DNA from: Sinotaia quadrata | Taxonomy: Eukaryota > Mollusca > Gastropoda > Architaenioglossa > Viviparidae | Reading direction: 5' to 3' | DNA length: 64,000 bases | Assembly: GCA_028829895.1 (NCBI GenBank) | Contig: CM054181.1 | Span: 47,942,759 to 48,006,758, forward strand | Part shown: piece after piece, positions 12,004-24,085 of the stretch | How positions within the stretch are numbered: position 1 is the first letter of the stretch | How the letters are laid out: the number at the start of each line of letters is the position of its first letter | Translations under genes and position numbers: made by a program | Notes under the pieces: generated by a model | Seen by the model: only the letters and a program-made list of their open reading frames with translations | The model's database searches: none | What the model was told of the DNA's origin: nothing

Positions 12004-12451
12004 CTTGGAGGCAGACGCGTTGTTTTCGCGCCATTTCAGCGCGACCAAATCCGAGCAAAGGAGTGTGGCTGGGGTTGTGATATCCGTCTAATTACTCTAA
12101 TATCTATACTGCTTGAGGAGAGCAGACGTGCCACCCCACTCATCACTCCACCGCATTGCGCCACAGACGAACACACTCCATCCATCGGACCGCCCTGTCC
12201 AGAAATAAGTGAGGAGAGGAAGTTTACTCCAGAGGACCTCCAAAGCTGAAAATATCTCTGATGCAAAGCTTACTGCATCCTCTGGAGAAAAGTCAGTGAA
12301 AAAAAAAGCAGATGTGCCAATACCAATGACGGGGTTTAGGGATCACCAACTGAGCATGGTTCTAAAGCTTAATAAATTGTTTGTAATCATTCAGAAACCC
12401 ACAATTACTCCATCACAATACAAGCAACCAGAAGAAATAGAATTATACTAA
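12004..12451 (+). pseudogene. Coding-like island of unknown family
   Basis: After a stop at 12001 one frame stays open for 81 codons to the stop at 12247. It includes residues such as FAPFQRDQIRAKECGW and ends PEISEERKFTPEDLQS. A second frame, open 12209-12448, overlaps its end and continues with SKAENISDAKLTASS and KKKADVPIPMTGF. The region is GC-richer than its surroundings, has mixed amino-acid composition and is not repetitive. A single frame shift near 12244 would join the two, which suggests a decayed gene, a transposon fragment or exon sequence. I do not recognise the family. There is no start codon at the left and no clear splice site. Confidence 0.3.
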
Positions 12452-12538
12452 TATATACTAATTATACTAAATATTGATATGATTCACAAAATACCCAATC
12501 AGATACCCACCTCCTTGCTTGGACTCCTATCTACCTAG

Positions 12539-12666
12539 GCCATATCTTATCCATGCTGTTCAAATTCAATATGTGTTAAGCCAAAATACAGTATGGACTT
12601 TAGGCCATATCTTATCCATACTATTCAAATTCAATGTGTGTTCAGCAAAAATACAATATGGACTCT
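12539..12666. repeat. 64-base tandem duplication
   Basis: Two adjacent copies starting GGCCATATCTTATCCAT at 12539 and 12603, differing at a handful of bases. Confidence 0.9.
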
Positions 12667-12960
12667 TGAAATTAAAGTCCATCTCGAGTAAAGAAGAGAG
12701 AGTCACGAAAAGACAGTCTTTTAGGGCGTTGTCTTTCCTCCAGCGCCAGGCCTTGGGAGTCCTTATATCTTCCCGTCATTTTTTCTTCCTCCATCTATCT
12801 ATTCTAAACTTTTCTCACATAATCCGTTTCCTGGCAGTTGTCTCCCTTTCTAGTAGCACAAAACATGATACCAGAACCAAACATTAATTTTTCTTGGGAA
12901 ACAAATTGTAAGTTTGGGAAATCAAGCTGTGAAGATGCATTTTCTTTGGAGCGCGTGCAA

Positions 12961-12962
<2 letters not shown>

Positions 12963-13033
<71 letters not shown>

Positions 13034-13042
13034 ACACACACA

Positions 13043-13113
<71 letters not shown>
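12963..13113. repeat. (CA)n microsatellite, long
   Basis: About 150 bases of nearly pure CA with single ATA and CTC interruptions near 13028 and 13042. Confidence 0.98.
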
Positions 13114-13117
<4 letters not shown>

Positions 13118-13424
13118 CCCTTATAAATGATGTATAATCTGGAATCTCTTTAATACGCGAATGATCAAGTTTAAACATTTATTTAGTGTGGTGTTGTACA
13201 GGCAAACTTTCAGACGACCCCCAGACATTACGCGTTGTTTGTTTGAAACTTTGACGGAATAAACATAAAACGGAGGGATTATTTTAACTGTCTTGGACAG
13301 ATTTTAAAGAAAAACAACAAAATTTTGTTTTGAAAAGTTTTACAGAGAGAATGGTTTATTTGACTTTGACTTTGGTGAATATTATATGGACAAAATAAAG
13401 TGAGGCTTTGAACTTTAATTGAAA
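13114..13424. other. No gene; faint repeat relics
   Basis: AT-rich sequence. The right half shows weak TTTACAGAGA and AAAATAAAG motifs like the arrays that follow, so it may be decayed array. Confidence 0.45.
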
Positions 13425-13675
13425 CAGTTTACAAAGATAAAAAGGGATTGATTTTACAAAAGTCATGGCACATTTTACAAAGATAAAAAGGGATTGATTT
13501 TACAAAAGTCATGGTACAGTTTACAAAGATAAAAAGGGATTGATTTTACAAAAGTCATGGTACAGTTTACAAAGATAAAAAGGGATTGATTTTACAAAAG
13601 TCATGGCACATTTTACAAAGATAAAAAGGGATTGATTTTACAAAAGTCATGGCACAGTTTACAAAGAAAAACGAG
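13425..13675. repeat. 46-base minisatellite
   Basis: Five near-identical copies start at 13431, 13477, 13523, 13569 and 13615 (anchor ACAAAGATAAAAAGGGATTG), with a decayed sixth at 13661. Copies alternate GGCACATTTT and GGTACAGTTT at their ends. Confidence 0.97.
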
Positions 13676-13702
13676 GGCTGATTCTCTTTAACATTAAGAT
13701 TT

Positions 13703-14030
13703 TGTACAGGAAAATAATGGCTAGTTTAAAGCTGGCTTTGATAAATTGTACAGAGCAAATAAAGATTTATTTTATGCTGTCTTGACACATTGTACAGGAA
13801 AATAACGGCTAGTTTAAAGCTGGCTTTGATAAATTGTACAGAGCAAATAAAGATTTATTTTATGCTGTCTTGACACATTGTACAGGAAAATAAGGGCTAG
13901 TTTAAAGCTGGCTTTGATAAATTGTACAGAGCAAATAAAGATTTATTTTATGCTGTCTTGACACATTGTACAGAGAAAATAAAGATTTATATTATGCTGT
14001 CTTGACAGACGGTACACAGGGAATAAAGAT
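13703..14030. repeat. 88-base tandem repeat
   Basis: Copies start at 13703, 13791 and 13879 (anchor TGTACAGGAAAATAA), followed by shortened copies. Each unit contains two TGTACAG(A/G) boxes, suggesting it grew from an older half-length unit. Confidence 0.95.
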
Positions 14031-14195
14031 TGATTTTACGCTTTGTAACTATTGCGAAGATTGCGATATGTAACCAACCATTGGTGCGTATGTTAAGTAC
14101 TACAGGTCCACCACGTAACTATGACGTAGTACAGAACTTCTGATGCATTCGACGACAAAGAATGCATCATGTAACTACTGCTTTGCCACTGAACT

Positions 14196-14655
14196 ATGAA
14201 TGTGTCATGTCTATGACAGACTCACAGCTATGGATGCGACAAATATCTATGACAAATTCACAGCTAATAATGCCACAAATATCTATGACAAATTCACAGC
14301 TATGGGTGCGATAAATATCTATGACAAGCTCACAGCTATGGGTGCGACAAATATGACAGACTCACAGCTATGGATGCGATAAATATCTATGACAGACTCA
14401 CAGCTATGGGTGCGACAAATATGACAGACTCACAGCTATGGATGCGATAAATATCTATGACAGACTCACAGCTATGGGTGCGACAAATATGACAGATTCA
14501 CAGCTATGGATGCGATAAATATCTATGACAGACTCACAGCTATCGATGCGATAAATATCTATGACAGACTCACAGCTATGGGTGCGACAAATATGACAGA
14601 CTCACAGCTATGGGTGCGACAAATATCTATGATAAACTCGTAGTTATGGATGCGT
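14196..14655. repeat. 32/36-base two-form minisatellite
   Basis: Units share GACTCACAGCTATGG. A short form ends TGCGACAAATAT and a longer form ends TGCGATAAATATCTAT. In the middle they alternate, giving a 68-base higher-order unit. Confidence 0.92.
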
Positions 14656-14659
14656 CAAA

Positions 14660-14834
14660 TCAGCACGATCCATGTAGGTATGAATGGCAATAGTGGGCAC
14701 GTCCAATGTAGGTATGAATGAGCTATAGTGGGTACGACCGATGTAGGTATGAATGGCATTAGTGTGCACGTCCCATGTACGTATAAATGGCAATAGTGGG
14801 CACGACCCATATAGGTATGAATCAACAATAGTGG
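14660..14834. repeat. 34-base minisatellite
   Basis: Five copies with anchor ATGTAGGTATGAATGGCAA, alternating GGGCACGTCC and GGGCACGACC. It begins a few bases after the previous array ends. Confidence 0.93.
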
Positions 14835-15069
14835 GGGCGTCACATTACTGACACCTGAGAATTGAAAGTGACCAGGGACTTGCACATTAATGCAACAGAG
14901 AAAACGCTCCTTCACTATAGTTAACAACCAAGGTATAAAATAGATTTGAATGATTTGCAATACAGCACATCTTCACTTAGATTTCTCACTGTCTGAGACT
15001 GGGATGCAAACCAGGGTACTGAGGGGATTGTGTATATGTATGTGTATGAGTGAGTATATGTTTGTGTTT

Positions 15070-15074
<5 letters not shown>

Positions 15075-15145
<71 letters not shown>

Positions 15146-15153
15146 TGTGTGTG
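15075..15153. repeat. (GT)n microsatellite
   Basis: Nearly pure GT with one GTAT interruption near the right end. Confidence 0.97.
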
Positions 15154-16080
15154 GATTCAATACTTGCAATTATGAGGACAATATTATTTTCGCATCATTT
15201 GGCGAAGATTCTTTTATCCGGAAATAAATACACGAGATAGTGGCCAGACTTGGGCTGGTGGTCATTACAGCGAAAGCGATGGCAAAGGTCCTTAGAAAGA
15301 GCCAGGCGAAGGTCTCGAGCAGAATTTCCAGTCCTGCTGTAACTGTTTTAACTCAAAAGAAACGCGCCAGTCGAAGCCAGACGAGGAAGAGTTCTGCCCC
15401 TTTTCCTTCTCAGTCCATTCTCGCATTATTGCTAATTTAGGAGTACTGTTGCTTTTCATTAGTGTTCGGCTAAGACAGATTAGATTTTATCCTTTTCAGT
15501 AACGGTGTGAGTTTAAGCAACCAGTATGTATTCTCAGAACACGAACAAAGTACACCATATTTATTTGTGTTTATTTGGAAAGAAGCTCCATATAAAGGAG
15601 CGAAAAAGAAGAAAGAAAAGAAAGAAAAATACGGCGGGAAAGGACAAGGGAAGGAGGAAATTTAAAATGAAAACCTCAAAATGTTAAGATGGTGTAGGAG
15701 TGGACAGATGTATGTCACAGTGGTAATCTAAATGGAGGTTTTAGGTGTGATCAGAAATTATGTTTGCACTCTTTTGCTGCATATATTATACTGTTGACTT
15801 CAAGAAACTATTACTACTCTTACTTTCCCCTAACAAGAAGAGTAAAAAACATAACCAGAGATAAAATGGCCAGATGCAAGTAGGCTGACTCAACCCCTTG
15901 AACTCATTTCTTAGATCATCTAGGTTACAGGAAATAAGTTTCAAATTTCAGCACTCTTACTGCATCTTTGATCATTTTGACATGGAAGGATATGAAAAGT
16001 ACGATCATTTGGGCATACGTAAATGCTTTTCATGCTTTGAAAAAAAGACATAATTACACCTGATGCTGCAATCTATTTAA
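15154..16080. other. No gene; purine tract
   Basis: A 66-codon open frame at 15240-15437 is Ser/Lys/Arg-rich with no recognisable domain and I do not call it. A GAAAG-rich purine tract lies at 15600-15665. Confidence 0.45.
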
Positions 16081-16150
16081 GTAATACTGGCTTTGGATCT
16101 GTTCTACCAGAGACCAGCAGTATTCTATGTCTAAGTGAAATATTGAAGTC

Positions 16151-16450
16151 GTGAGTTTGCTGAAGAAAATCTCAAGTTTACCAGGAGCGAGAAAAATAGT
16201 GGATAGGTGTAACTCGAGCAAGGACAACGTTCCAAGTCGAAGTTCTAACCATTTCTCTGTAGAAAGACATTCAGGTTTGGACACTGACATCCAACCACTT
16301 GCTTAACTCGAGCAAAACTTAGAAACGGAAGACTCCTGCGATGGACGCTGTTTCTATACCGGAAGTGTAAACGCAGTGCTGACACAGCAGAAGCCGAGCA
16401 TCTACTTGGAAGACAAGGATATTTCTTCGAGTTCTCAACTGAAGCGGCGT
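16151..16450 (+). pseudogene. Coding-like island of unknown family
   Basis: One frame reads from 16151 with protein-like composition: VSLLKKISSLPGARK, then SSNHFSVERHSGLDTDI, a stop at 16304, then directly onward LETEDSCDGRCFYTGS and SIYLEDKDISSSSQLK. A single stop in about 100 codons of non-repetitive, Ser- and charge-rich sequence suggests a decayed coding region. A neighbouring frame just upstream (16098-16150) may continue it. Its right end runs into the tandem array at 16441. No family is recognised and no start is seen. Confidence 0.25.
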
Positions 16451-16650
16451 AAAGTCGTGTCATTTTCTTTAGTATCGCGGCGTAAAGTCGCGTATTTTTT
16501 TTTTAGCAACGCGGAGTAAAGTCGCGTCATTTTCTTTAGTATCGCGGAGTAAAGTCGCGTATTTTTTTTTTAGCAACGCGGAGTAAAGTCGCGTCATTTT
16601 CTTTAGTATCGCGGAGTAAAGTCACATATTTTTCATTTAGTACAGTGGGG
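16441..16650. repeat. 33-base repeat in alternating dimers
   Basis: About six copies with anchor CGGAGTAAAGTCGCGT. They alternate between a CATTTTCTTTAGTATCG spacer and a poly-T plus TAGCAACG spacer, making a dimer of about 67 bases. The first copies read GGCGTAAAGTCG. Confidence 0.92.
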
Positions 16651-17187
16651 TCAGAATCTTACATTCACTTAAAAACAATACTGCATTCAAAATATTTAGT
16701 CTATATGCATTATGCAACCAGAAATATATATAATGAAAACTGGTATTCGCTAAGGACCAGAACTCTGACTTCACAAGGGCAGCATAAGAAATAACTATCT
16801 CAGTACAAACAATAGGTGTCTACACCCCTCACTAGAGACCCGCACCCTCCTTCCTTATTGTAAGGAACCTTACTTTTTATGATTGTATTAAAGTCGTTTT
16901 GATCCTGCGCAGTCGTCATTGTAATGAGGATTAATGAGGCAGCACAAGGAGTGCACGCGAACGTATATATAAAAATCCTTGGACAGGGTACAATGATACA
17001 CGTCTTCGTTTTGTGGGGCTGCACGCTCGCGCAAAGAAATGGGGATAAAGATTTTTCCGTTATCAATGGAGAATAGAAACTGTGTTTAATTAATGATATT
17101 CTCAGTAATAATTAATTAGAAATAAACACACGAACACGTATTAGTTTCTACGCATCGATAAGGCAATTAGTGATGAATGAAAGTAGA
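16651..17187. other. No gene recognised
   Basis: Unique AT-rich sequence with no motif I can name. Confidence 0.5.
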
Positions 17188-17313
17188 GGGTGTAGAGTAA
17201 ACATAATATATGTGGTGTTCAGGAGAAAATAGGGGTGTAAGGTAAACATAATATATGTGATGTTCAGGAGACAATAGGGGTGTAAGGTAAGTATAAAAAC
17301 TGTGGCGTTCAAG
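17188..17313. repeat. 45-base repeat, three copies
   Basis: Copies begin GGGTGTA at 17188, 17233 and 17278, with shared AAACATAATATATGTG in the first two. Confidence 0.9.
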
Positions 17314-17404
17314 CATAAGCACATCTCATTGTATTCGTCATCATGTTTTATGAAGGATAAATAGCTCACCTCAGTGAAGTGCTAGTTACGTGATTAACGC
17401 TACA

Positions 17405-17730
17405 GGATGTGTAAGGTGACGCCCTGTGACTGTATAGCGGGCATCTATTAGTGACGTACTAGATATGTTATGAAGTTGTACAATGTGATGTGACGTTCTA
17501 AGGCTGTAGAGCGTGCATCTATTAGTGACGCCCTAGATATGTCACGAAGCCGTACAATGTGATGTGACATTCTATGGCTGTAGAGCATGAGAGGTGACGT
17601 GCTAGGTATGTCATGAAGCCGTACAATGTGATGTGACATTCTATGGCTGTAGAGCATGAGAGGTGACGTGCTAGGTATGTCATGAAGCCGTACAATGTGA
17701 TGTGACATTCTGAGGTAGTAGAGCGTGCAA
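17405..17730. repeat. 69-base minisatellite
   Basis: Exact 69-base spacing of GTGACATTCT at 17564, 17633 and 17702, with two older copies to the left. The unit includes AAGCCGTACAATGTGATG. Confidence 0.95.
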
Positions 17731-17814
17731 ACATTGATCATTATTTGTTAAGATTTTGTGATATGAAAGAAATTACGTCCCGTTGCGTATGCTCGTGATG
17801 ACCTAATTATGGGA

Positions 17815-18150
17815 TACTGAGAGAAAGACAGTGAACTATGTGATATTTAAAGAGGAATACTTAATTATGTGGTCTTGAAAGAGGAAGAATATAATTATAT
17901 AATGCTATAAGAAGAATAGTTAATAATCTGATGCTGAAAGAGGAAAAATAGTTAATTATGAGATGCTGTAGGAAAAAGAATAGTTAATAAATTGATGCTG
18001 TAAGAAGAATAGTTAAAACTGAGATGCTGAAAGAGTAATAGTTAATTGTGGGATGCTGAAAGAGGAATAGTTAATACTGAGAAGCTGAAAGATTAATAGT
18101 TAATTATGGGATGCTTTATGAGTAACAATAGTTAACCATGTAATGTTTAT
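17815..18150. repeat. Degenerate ~30-base repeat
   Basis: About ten decayed copies around GATGCTGAAAGAGGAATAG and TTAATTATGGGATGCT, with variable spacing. Confidence 0.75.
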
Positions 18151-18961
18151 ATAAAAAAATTCAAACTGTGACTCTTCAAAACGGACCACATCTTACGCAT
18201 AAATAAATAAATGTAAATATCTGACTCTTCAAATTGACCGCATCTGACTCATAAATAAATAAACATATAAGTTTCGAACCATGCACCAATTTATTTGCTA
18301 AGAATGAAACAAATACGAATAAGGTTATGGTAATACAAAAGGTTAAAGGGATCAATAATTGTAATAAATAAATATTAAAAGAGTTAAAAGGATTATAATA
18401 ATATAACAAATAAGAATATGGTTCTGGTAATTTCAGGGGTTAAGGGGGTTAGCGAGCTCATAGACAGCATGGAAATATTAACAAATTTTGCTTTTTGTTT
18501 TTTGAAGGTTAATTAAGAATGCACTTAATATTTTGAACAAAACGCAAAAACGCCTGGTTTTAGGCATTTGAAAGTTAATGAAGAAAAAAACAAAAATCAA
18601 CATACCTCGCCGACCCCACACCCACGAAAGCTGTTAGTGAGGTGCTGTTACATTTTGCTGGGTTTTCTTATACTAGTGTTTCAGTATGTTATTAATTTAA
18701 AACATTTATATCAATACGTGCCGTTTTTTGCCCAAAGGATCAGACTGTTACATTAATGGATCTAGGCATTATGAAACTTGAGGTCATCTATAATTATGGC
18801 CATTAGCTCAGATTTGCTTACCCTTAACACACTAATCCACCCAGGTGATCGATTCTGGTTAAAATTATGGTGATGGTCCGGTATTAGGTATGATATTAAT
18901 TGATTCGTCACCCCCACCCACCCACCCACGGTCGGTACTGAGGCATAAATAAACAATGCAG
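18151..18961. other. No gene; C-run quadruplex motif
   Basis: A two-copy element around CTGACTCTTCAAATTG lies near 18165-18275. At 18911-18929 four C runs separated by single A residues form a G-quadruplex motif on the minus strand. No coding evidence. Confidence 0.5.
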
Positions 18962-19080
18962 ACTGTTACAATATTATATGACGCGTCACCACAATTATAT
19001 TAAAGTCTACAATATGACGTGTCACCACAATTATATTAAAGCCTACAATATGACGCTTTATTACAATTACATTGAACACT
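18962..19080. repeat. 36-base repeat, three copies
   Basis: Anchor GTCACCACAATTATATTAAA in the first two copies; the third is decayed. Confidence 0.9.
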
Positions 19081-19430
19081 AAAAATAATAGGGGGAAAGT
19101 GGTTAATAAGTGACAATTAAAATTTAATAGAAAAGGAAGAAAGAAATAAGCATCACAATGATGCCACAGGCTTCTTATCACAGGTCTGTGCGATCGTTAA
19201 TTGTTCTCATTTTCTGCGCAATTCATAAACCTAGAATTTATAACAGCCAAGGACAATTAATCTCTCCTAACCGACCTAACTGTTGTCGTTGTCGTAGTTT
19301 GTGGTGTTACATTATGCTCGATGTACAGCAGTGTCACTTTGACTCACTGATTGCACCTGACTCCAACATAGTACTATATAGTGTGAATGTCTGGAAACTT
19401 CAGTGAAACTAGAAATCAGACCTTTGTCGT

Positions 19431-19546
19431 TAACTATTTCGAATGAGGTCCTAGTTTTCTAATTAAAGACTGGAGCTCTTAATGCATAACTATTTCGAAT
19501 GAGGTCCTAGTTTTCTAATTAAAGACTGGAGCTCTTAATGCATAAC
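19431..19546. repeat. 56-base tandem duplication
   Basis: Two apparently identical copies start at 19431 and 19487 (anchor TAACTATTTCGAATGAGGTC), implying a recent event. Confidence 0.97.
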
Positions 19547-20659
19547 TAGGATTCATAACGATGATTTTCCCTTCTCTACTCGTTTCTATCTTATTTTTAA
19601 TTATATTTTGTTAGAATGATTTACTCCATAAGGATATGCTTATATTAAAGTCTTTTCTATTTTTCTTTACAGTGCTATTTTCCTAAATGCGATCGTATGT
19701 TCTGTAATCTAATACAAAATTTTAATTGAGATCACTTCGACAAACTCTTTCATTAAAGGTCGATGTCACCAAGAAGTTATTTTACTTGATTACATAAAAA
19801 AAAATAACTGCTTTACCGCCGCGCACTAGGAGGAGGTAACTCTAATGAGAAGTAAATACACTGAATATCGCTGGGGCGTAAGGGATTTAATTATCAATGA
19901 ATACAAGGGGAATAACAGTTTAGCAACATTTCCTATTGCTCACCCCCTCTCTCCCAAATGTAATCTGCCCACAGCTATAGTCCTATTCTACTTAGGTAAT
20001 GCAACGCCTTGAGGGTAAAGAGTGCTAGAAAACAAAGCAACGCCAACACAGAAATTTCTGGAGAGATTTTTTAAAAATGCAGAAATAAATTGCTTCCCAT
20101 TGGCTGCGGTCCATGGTGCGGAAGACAAAAACCTAAAGATTGGATGGAGGCTTTAGTGTCACTCATCGCCTGAAACAGTTCACGTTTCCTTGAAAGTTCA
20201 ATGAGAAGGAAACTGCCACCGTGACATTTCAGAGCTGAGAGGGAGACCTCTTGCCGCATGTCGATACATATGACCACCAGAAGTAAAAGTAAAAGTGAGA
20301 TAATAATAATAATAATAGCAGGAAGAGTAAAAATAAGAATTAAAATAATACGATAAAGAGAAAGTGAAAAGAAAGACAATTACACCAACTGCAGAACATT
20401 TGGAGTACAGATAGCTAAAAAATAAACTAATTAATTTTAAATAAATGTCAAAAAAAAAAAAACCCAACAAAAAAACCCGGATGAAGCTGCTTGTTTAAAA
20501 CTGGATCGTGGTACAAATTGTTCTAATTGGCTCGTAAGTCTTGGCGCGTGCTCTTGTTTGTGCTTTACAATGGCTTAGGCCAAATGGTTAAAAATTTGTC
20601 TTTTCATATTTTAATTGAGTGACAGCCTTCATTTACTCTGTCTTGACATATTCTAAAAT
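19547..20659. other. No gene; short simple repeats
   Basis: AT-rich unique sequence with an ATA-triplet tract near 20299-20317 and an A-run at 20448-20461. I see nothing coding. Confidence 0.5.
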
Positions 20660-20830
20660 ATTTTGGTAAGCTTCCTGTACTGGGAGGAGGACTATCACTG
20701 GCTTACCTACGACGCGCTATCTGTATTGGAGGTAGGATTGTCACTGGTGTACAAACGACAGGTTGTTTAGGAGTTTGGCTAGCACTGGCTTACCAATGAC
20801 AAGCTGCCTGTACTAGGAGTAGGGATATAA
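20660..20830. repeat. Degenerate ~48-base repeat
   Basis: Three to four decayed copies sharing CACTGGCTTACC, GACAAGCTGCCTGTACT and GGAGTAGG. Confidence 0.75.
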
Positions 20831-21477
20831 ATTCAGCACGTCACATACATTTGTAATATTCCACTTTTCTGCTTGCACTTACAAGTCTTTAATTTCTGTA
20901 AAAAAAAATTTGTCATCTTTGTGTTGTAATAGACCATATTAAAAGTCATATTTATACTGTAAAGTATATATTTTAAATTGATTTTCTTCTTTAAATTTGG
21001 AATAGATTCTGAAACTATATAATGCCTTTTTGTTTTGTTTTTCTTTTCGCTGTAATGCATTGCTGATGTTATAATGCCGTGCTAGTGCTTATTAAAAGTC
21101 CCTAAAATTTAAAGGATCGCTAACTCCATTCACAACCTTCGATTGGCTCCAGCTAAATCAGTAAACGAAATTCGTGATTAGCATCTTGCCAGACCAGTGA
21201 TGTCATTAAATGTAATCCACTCATTTCCTTACACCGTTCTCTCTTTTACCTTACGTTGTGTGGTTTCTTCTTTTTACTCAGAAATTGTCCTAATGGCTTG
21301 GACACACGCCCGACTGACTTCGTCTTCCTGTGGTGCTAGACAAAGCTGTAACTATTTTCAAAGACATGTTGAATCCTACATGGTTTTATCCACTGATGCA
21401 ACAATGAAATTGATTAGTCGTGCCTGTTACATTTTGAATGATGCTACTGATGACGTTATCCGTTCTCAGCGAAGCTA
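20831..21477. other. No gene recognised
   Basis: Unique DNA. An open frame at 21197-21481 runs into the next array and has no domain I recognise. Confidence 0.45.
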
Positions 21478-22020
21478 TATTTGACACACCAAGGCAACAG
21501 TAATCCCGTACAATGAAGTGATATTTGACACACCAAGGCGGCAGTAATCCCGTACAATGAAGTGATATTTGACACACCAAGGCAACAGTAATCCCGTACA
21601 ATGAAGTGATATTTGACACACCAAGGCAACAGTAATCCAGTACAATGAAGTGATATTTGACACACCAAGGCAACAGTAATCCCGTACAATGAAGTGATAT
21701 TTGACACACAAGGCGGCAGTAATCCCGTACAATGAAGTGATATTTGACACACTAAAGCATCAGAATTCCGTATAATGAAGTGATATTTGACACACCAAGG
21801 CGTCAGAATCCCGTACACTAATCATTAACAATGGAGGGATATTTGACACACTAAGAAGGTAGTAATCCCGATTAGTGTAGGTATATTTGACACTAAGAAG
21901 GCACTAATCCAGTACCGTAATGAGATATTTGACACACTAATTATCCAGTAATTCCATACAATGTATCAATATTTGACACACTAAGAAATTCCTTCCAGTG
22001 GAGGGATATTTAACACTAAT
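21478..22020. repeat. 44-base minisatellite
   Basis: About 12 copies. The first seven keep a 44-base period (21478, 21522 and so on; anchor TATTTGACACACCAAGGC) with GGCAACAG and GGCGGCAG forms, and copies after 21740 decay. Because 44 is not a multiple of three, the minus strand is open in all three frames; these are not genes. Confidence 0.96.
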
Positions 22021-23276
22021 CCCTTTAGTGTAGCCGTCATTGTTTAGAGTTAACGAAGGGTGATGTAATAGCTCACAAATCACACAAGTTTAATTTTGTG
22101 TTGTTGATAAAAAATCGTTTTGAAAGAGTTCATCTTTCCCCTTAGTCAAATGTGTTTCTTTTATTCTTGTCTTGCCTGTAATTTACGCTTACAGCACTAT
22201 TAAAACAGCACCATCTCTATCCTTAACTTACGACATTTTGAATCTCGTCGAGAACTAAATTGTTCTGTAAGTATATTTTAATTTGGGAATACGGGCTACG
22301 AAGCTTTTGTGTGTCCAATCAAAAAAAAAACCATACACAAAATACCAACCATCCATCTTACCAGCCAGCCAACCAACCAACCAACCATGAAACAACTCAC
22401 AAAAATCAACGAAAGCGGCTGATTATTTTGGTGGGCATCGTCTTCAGTGCCTCGAGTACCCTCCATTCCAAGGGAGCTAACTCTCCTGTTCAATGATTAA
22501 GTATCATCATCATCATCATCATCGTAATCCACTTAAATGGGGTCGCTTCCGGCTTACGCTGATTTCGTGCCAGACTAGGTTGGGATGTTGTGGGATGTTG
22601 TGGGATGTTGTGGGATGTTGTGGGATGTGGCGGGGGTTGGACAGGATTAGGGAGTTGTCGAACGTTACAGATGGAAATTCTTTTTTTCCGATTTTACACT
22701 CTTGAATTTATTTATTTTAATTTTGGTGATGTGAAAATACTATATTATTTTCTTTTCTTTTGTTCTCTTTATTATTTTTACTATTATTAATTAATTATTT
22801 TCCTAATCATTAGTATTAGTATTATTATCGTTACCAAACTGTCAGGAGTACTATTATTAGTATTTGTTGACATTTTATTGTTTAATACATTTTCTATTAT
22901 CTCTTTCACCTATTATTGCTCACTTTTATTTTATCTTGATTTGATACAGTTTTATAGTTTTATTAATAACAATTAAATTAAATTAATTTTAGGAAACGGA
23001 TTTGGTAAAAATCTCACTTTTCTTAGTGCAGAGTAGAATAATACTAAATCAACTGCCTAACATCTTCGTTTAATTGGATTCTATACTTTGTCTAACAATG
23101 ATTCATAGTATACACTTTTGCGCACTGCATGTACAATTATTAGTTTATTTAACCTACTCAAACACTCGAGATAGTGCTGTCTGGGAGGGTATAAGTACCC
23201 CAACTATAGTTGCTGGAATGTTATTTTTATTTAGAAAGTCAGTTAAATTTTACTTTCTGATTATATTGAGGTACAT
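22021..23276. other. No gene; simple repeats
   Basis: Contains CCAA repeats at 22367-22386, an ATC tract at 22503-22524 and a ten-base array listed separately. After 22680 it is extremely AT-rich with no coding sign. Confidence 0.5.
22581..22630. repeat. 10-base tandem repeat
   Basis: About five copies of TGGGATGTTG, with the last changed to TGGGATGTGG. Confidence 0.96.
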
Positions 23277-23572
23277 TATACAAGTAAAGAAAAGGTAATT
23301 GTCGTGACTATGCAAGTAAAGAGACGGTAACTATCGTGACTATGCAAGTAAAGAAAAGGTGACTGTCGTGACTATGCAAGTAAAGAAAAGGTAACTGTCG
23401 TGACTATGCAAGTAAAGAAAAGGTAACTGTCGTGACTATGCAAGTAAAGAAAAGGTAACTGTCGTGACTATGCAAGTAAAGAAAAGGTAACTGTCGTGAC
23501 TATGCAAGTAAAGAAAAGGTAACTGTCGTGACTATGCAAGTAAAGAAAAGGTAACTGTCGTGACTATGCAAG
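23277..23572. repeat. 32-base minisatellite, near identical
   Basis: Nine copies of exact 32-base length plus a partial tenth (anchor TATGCAAGTAAAGAAAAGG). Variation is confined to the first three copies, so the right side is the most homogenised. Confidence 0.98.
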
Positions 23573-23783
23573 ATATTAGTTTGTTAACAAGAAAGCTTGA
23601 TCCGACATACAGGCAGATCAATATTATCCGCTCAACCTAACGTAATGTTATAGCTCCACCAACCGATATTTAATTATTCTTACCCATCTAATTAATAAAT
23701 GTGCAATGACAAACGCCTTCACTGTTTCATTTGAGCGTTATCCAATTACATCGCTTTCTGCAGAGCATGCAACGTATTGTTTG

Positions 23784-24085
23784 CTTGCTTAGAAATACAT
23801 ATAACTGTTTCGAAATATAGTTGTTCAGAAATATATATAACCATTTAGAAATAGATAACAAATGTTTAGAAATAGATAACAACTGTTTAGAAATAGATAA
23901 TAACTGTTTAGAAATAGATAACAAATGTTTAGAAATAGATAACAACTGTTTAGAAATAGATAATAACTGTTTAGAAATAGATAACAAATGTTTAGAAATA
24001 AATAATAACTGTTTAGAAATAGACAACAACTGTTTAGAAAGATAGAAACTGTTTAGAAACATATAAAACTGTTTAGAAATATATA
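23784..24085. repeat. 21-base array with 63-base higher order
   Basis: Units share TGTTTAGAAATAGATAA. Their ends cycle CAAA, CAAC, TAAC, CAAA, CAAC, TAAC, which gives a 63-base higher-order unit repeated about three times. As 21 is a multiple of three, the frames stay open (CLEIDNN on plus); I do not call a protein. Confidence 0.95.

Noticed and set aside
15240..15440. 66-codon Ser/Lys/Arg-rich ORF
   Set aside because: No domain, no conservation evidence, and a length expected by chance.
21386..21818. Three overlapping minus-strand open frames of 91-120 codons
   Set aside because: All come from the 44-base array, which cycles through all three frames without a stop.
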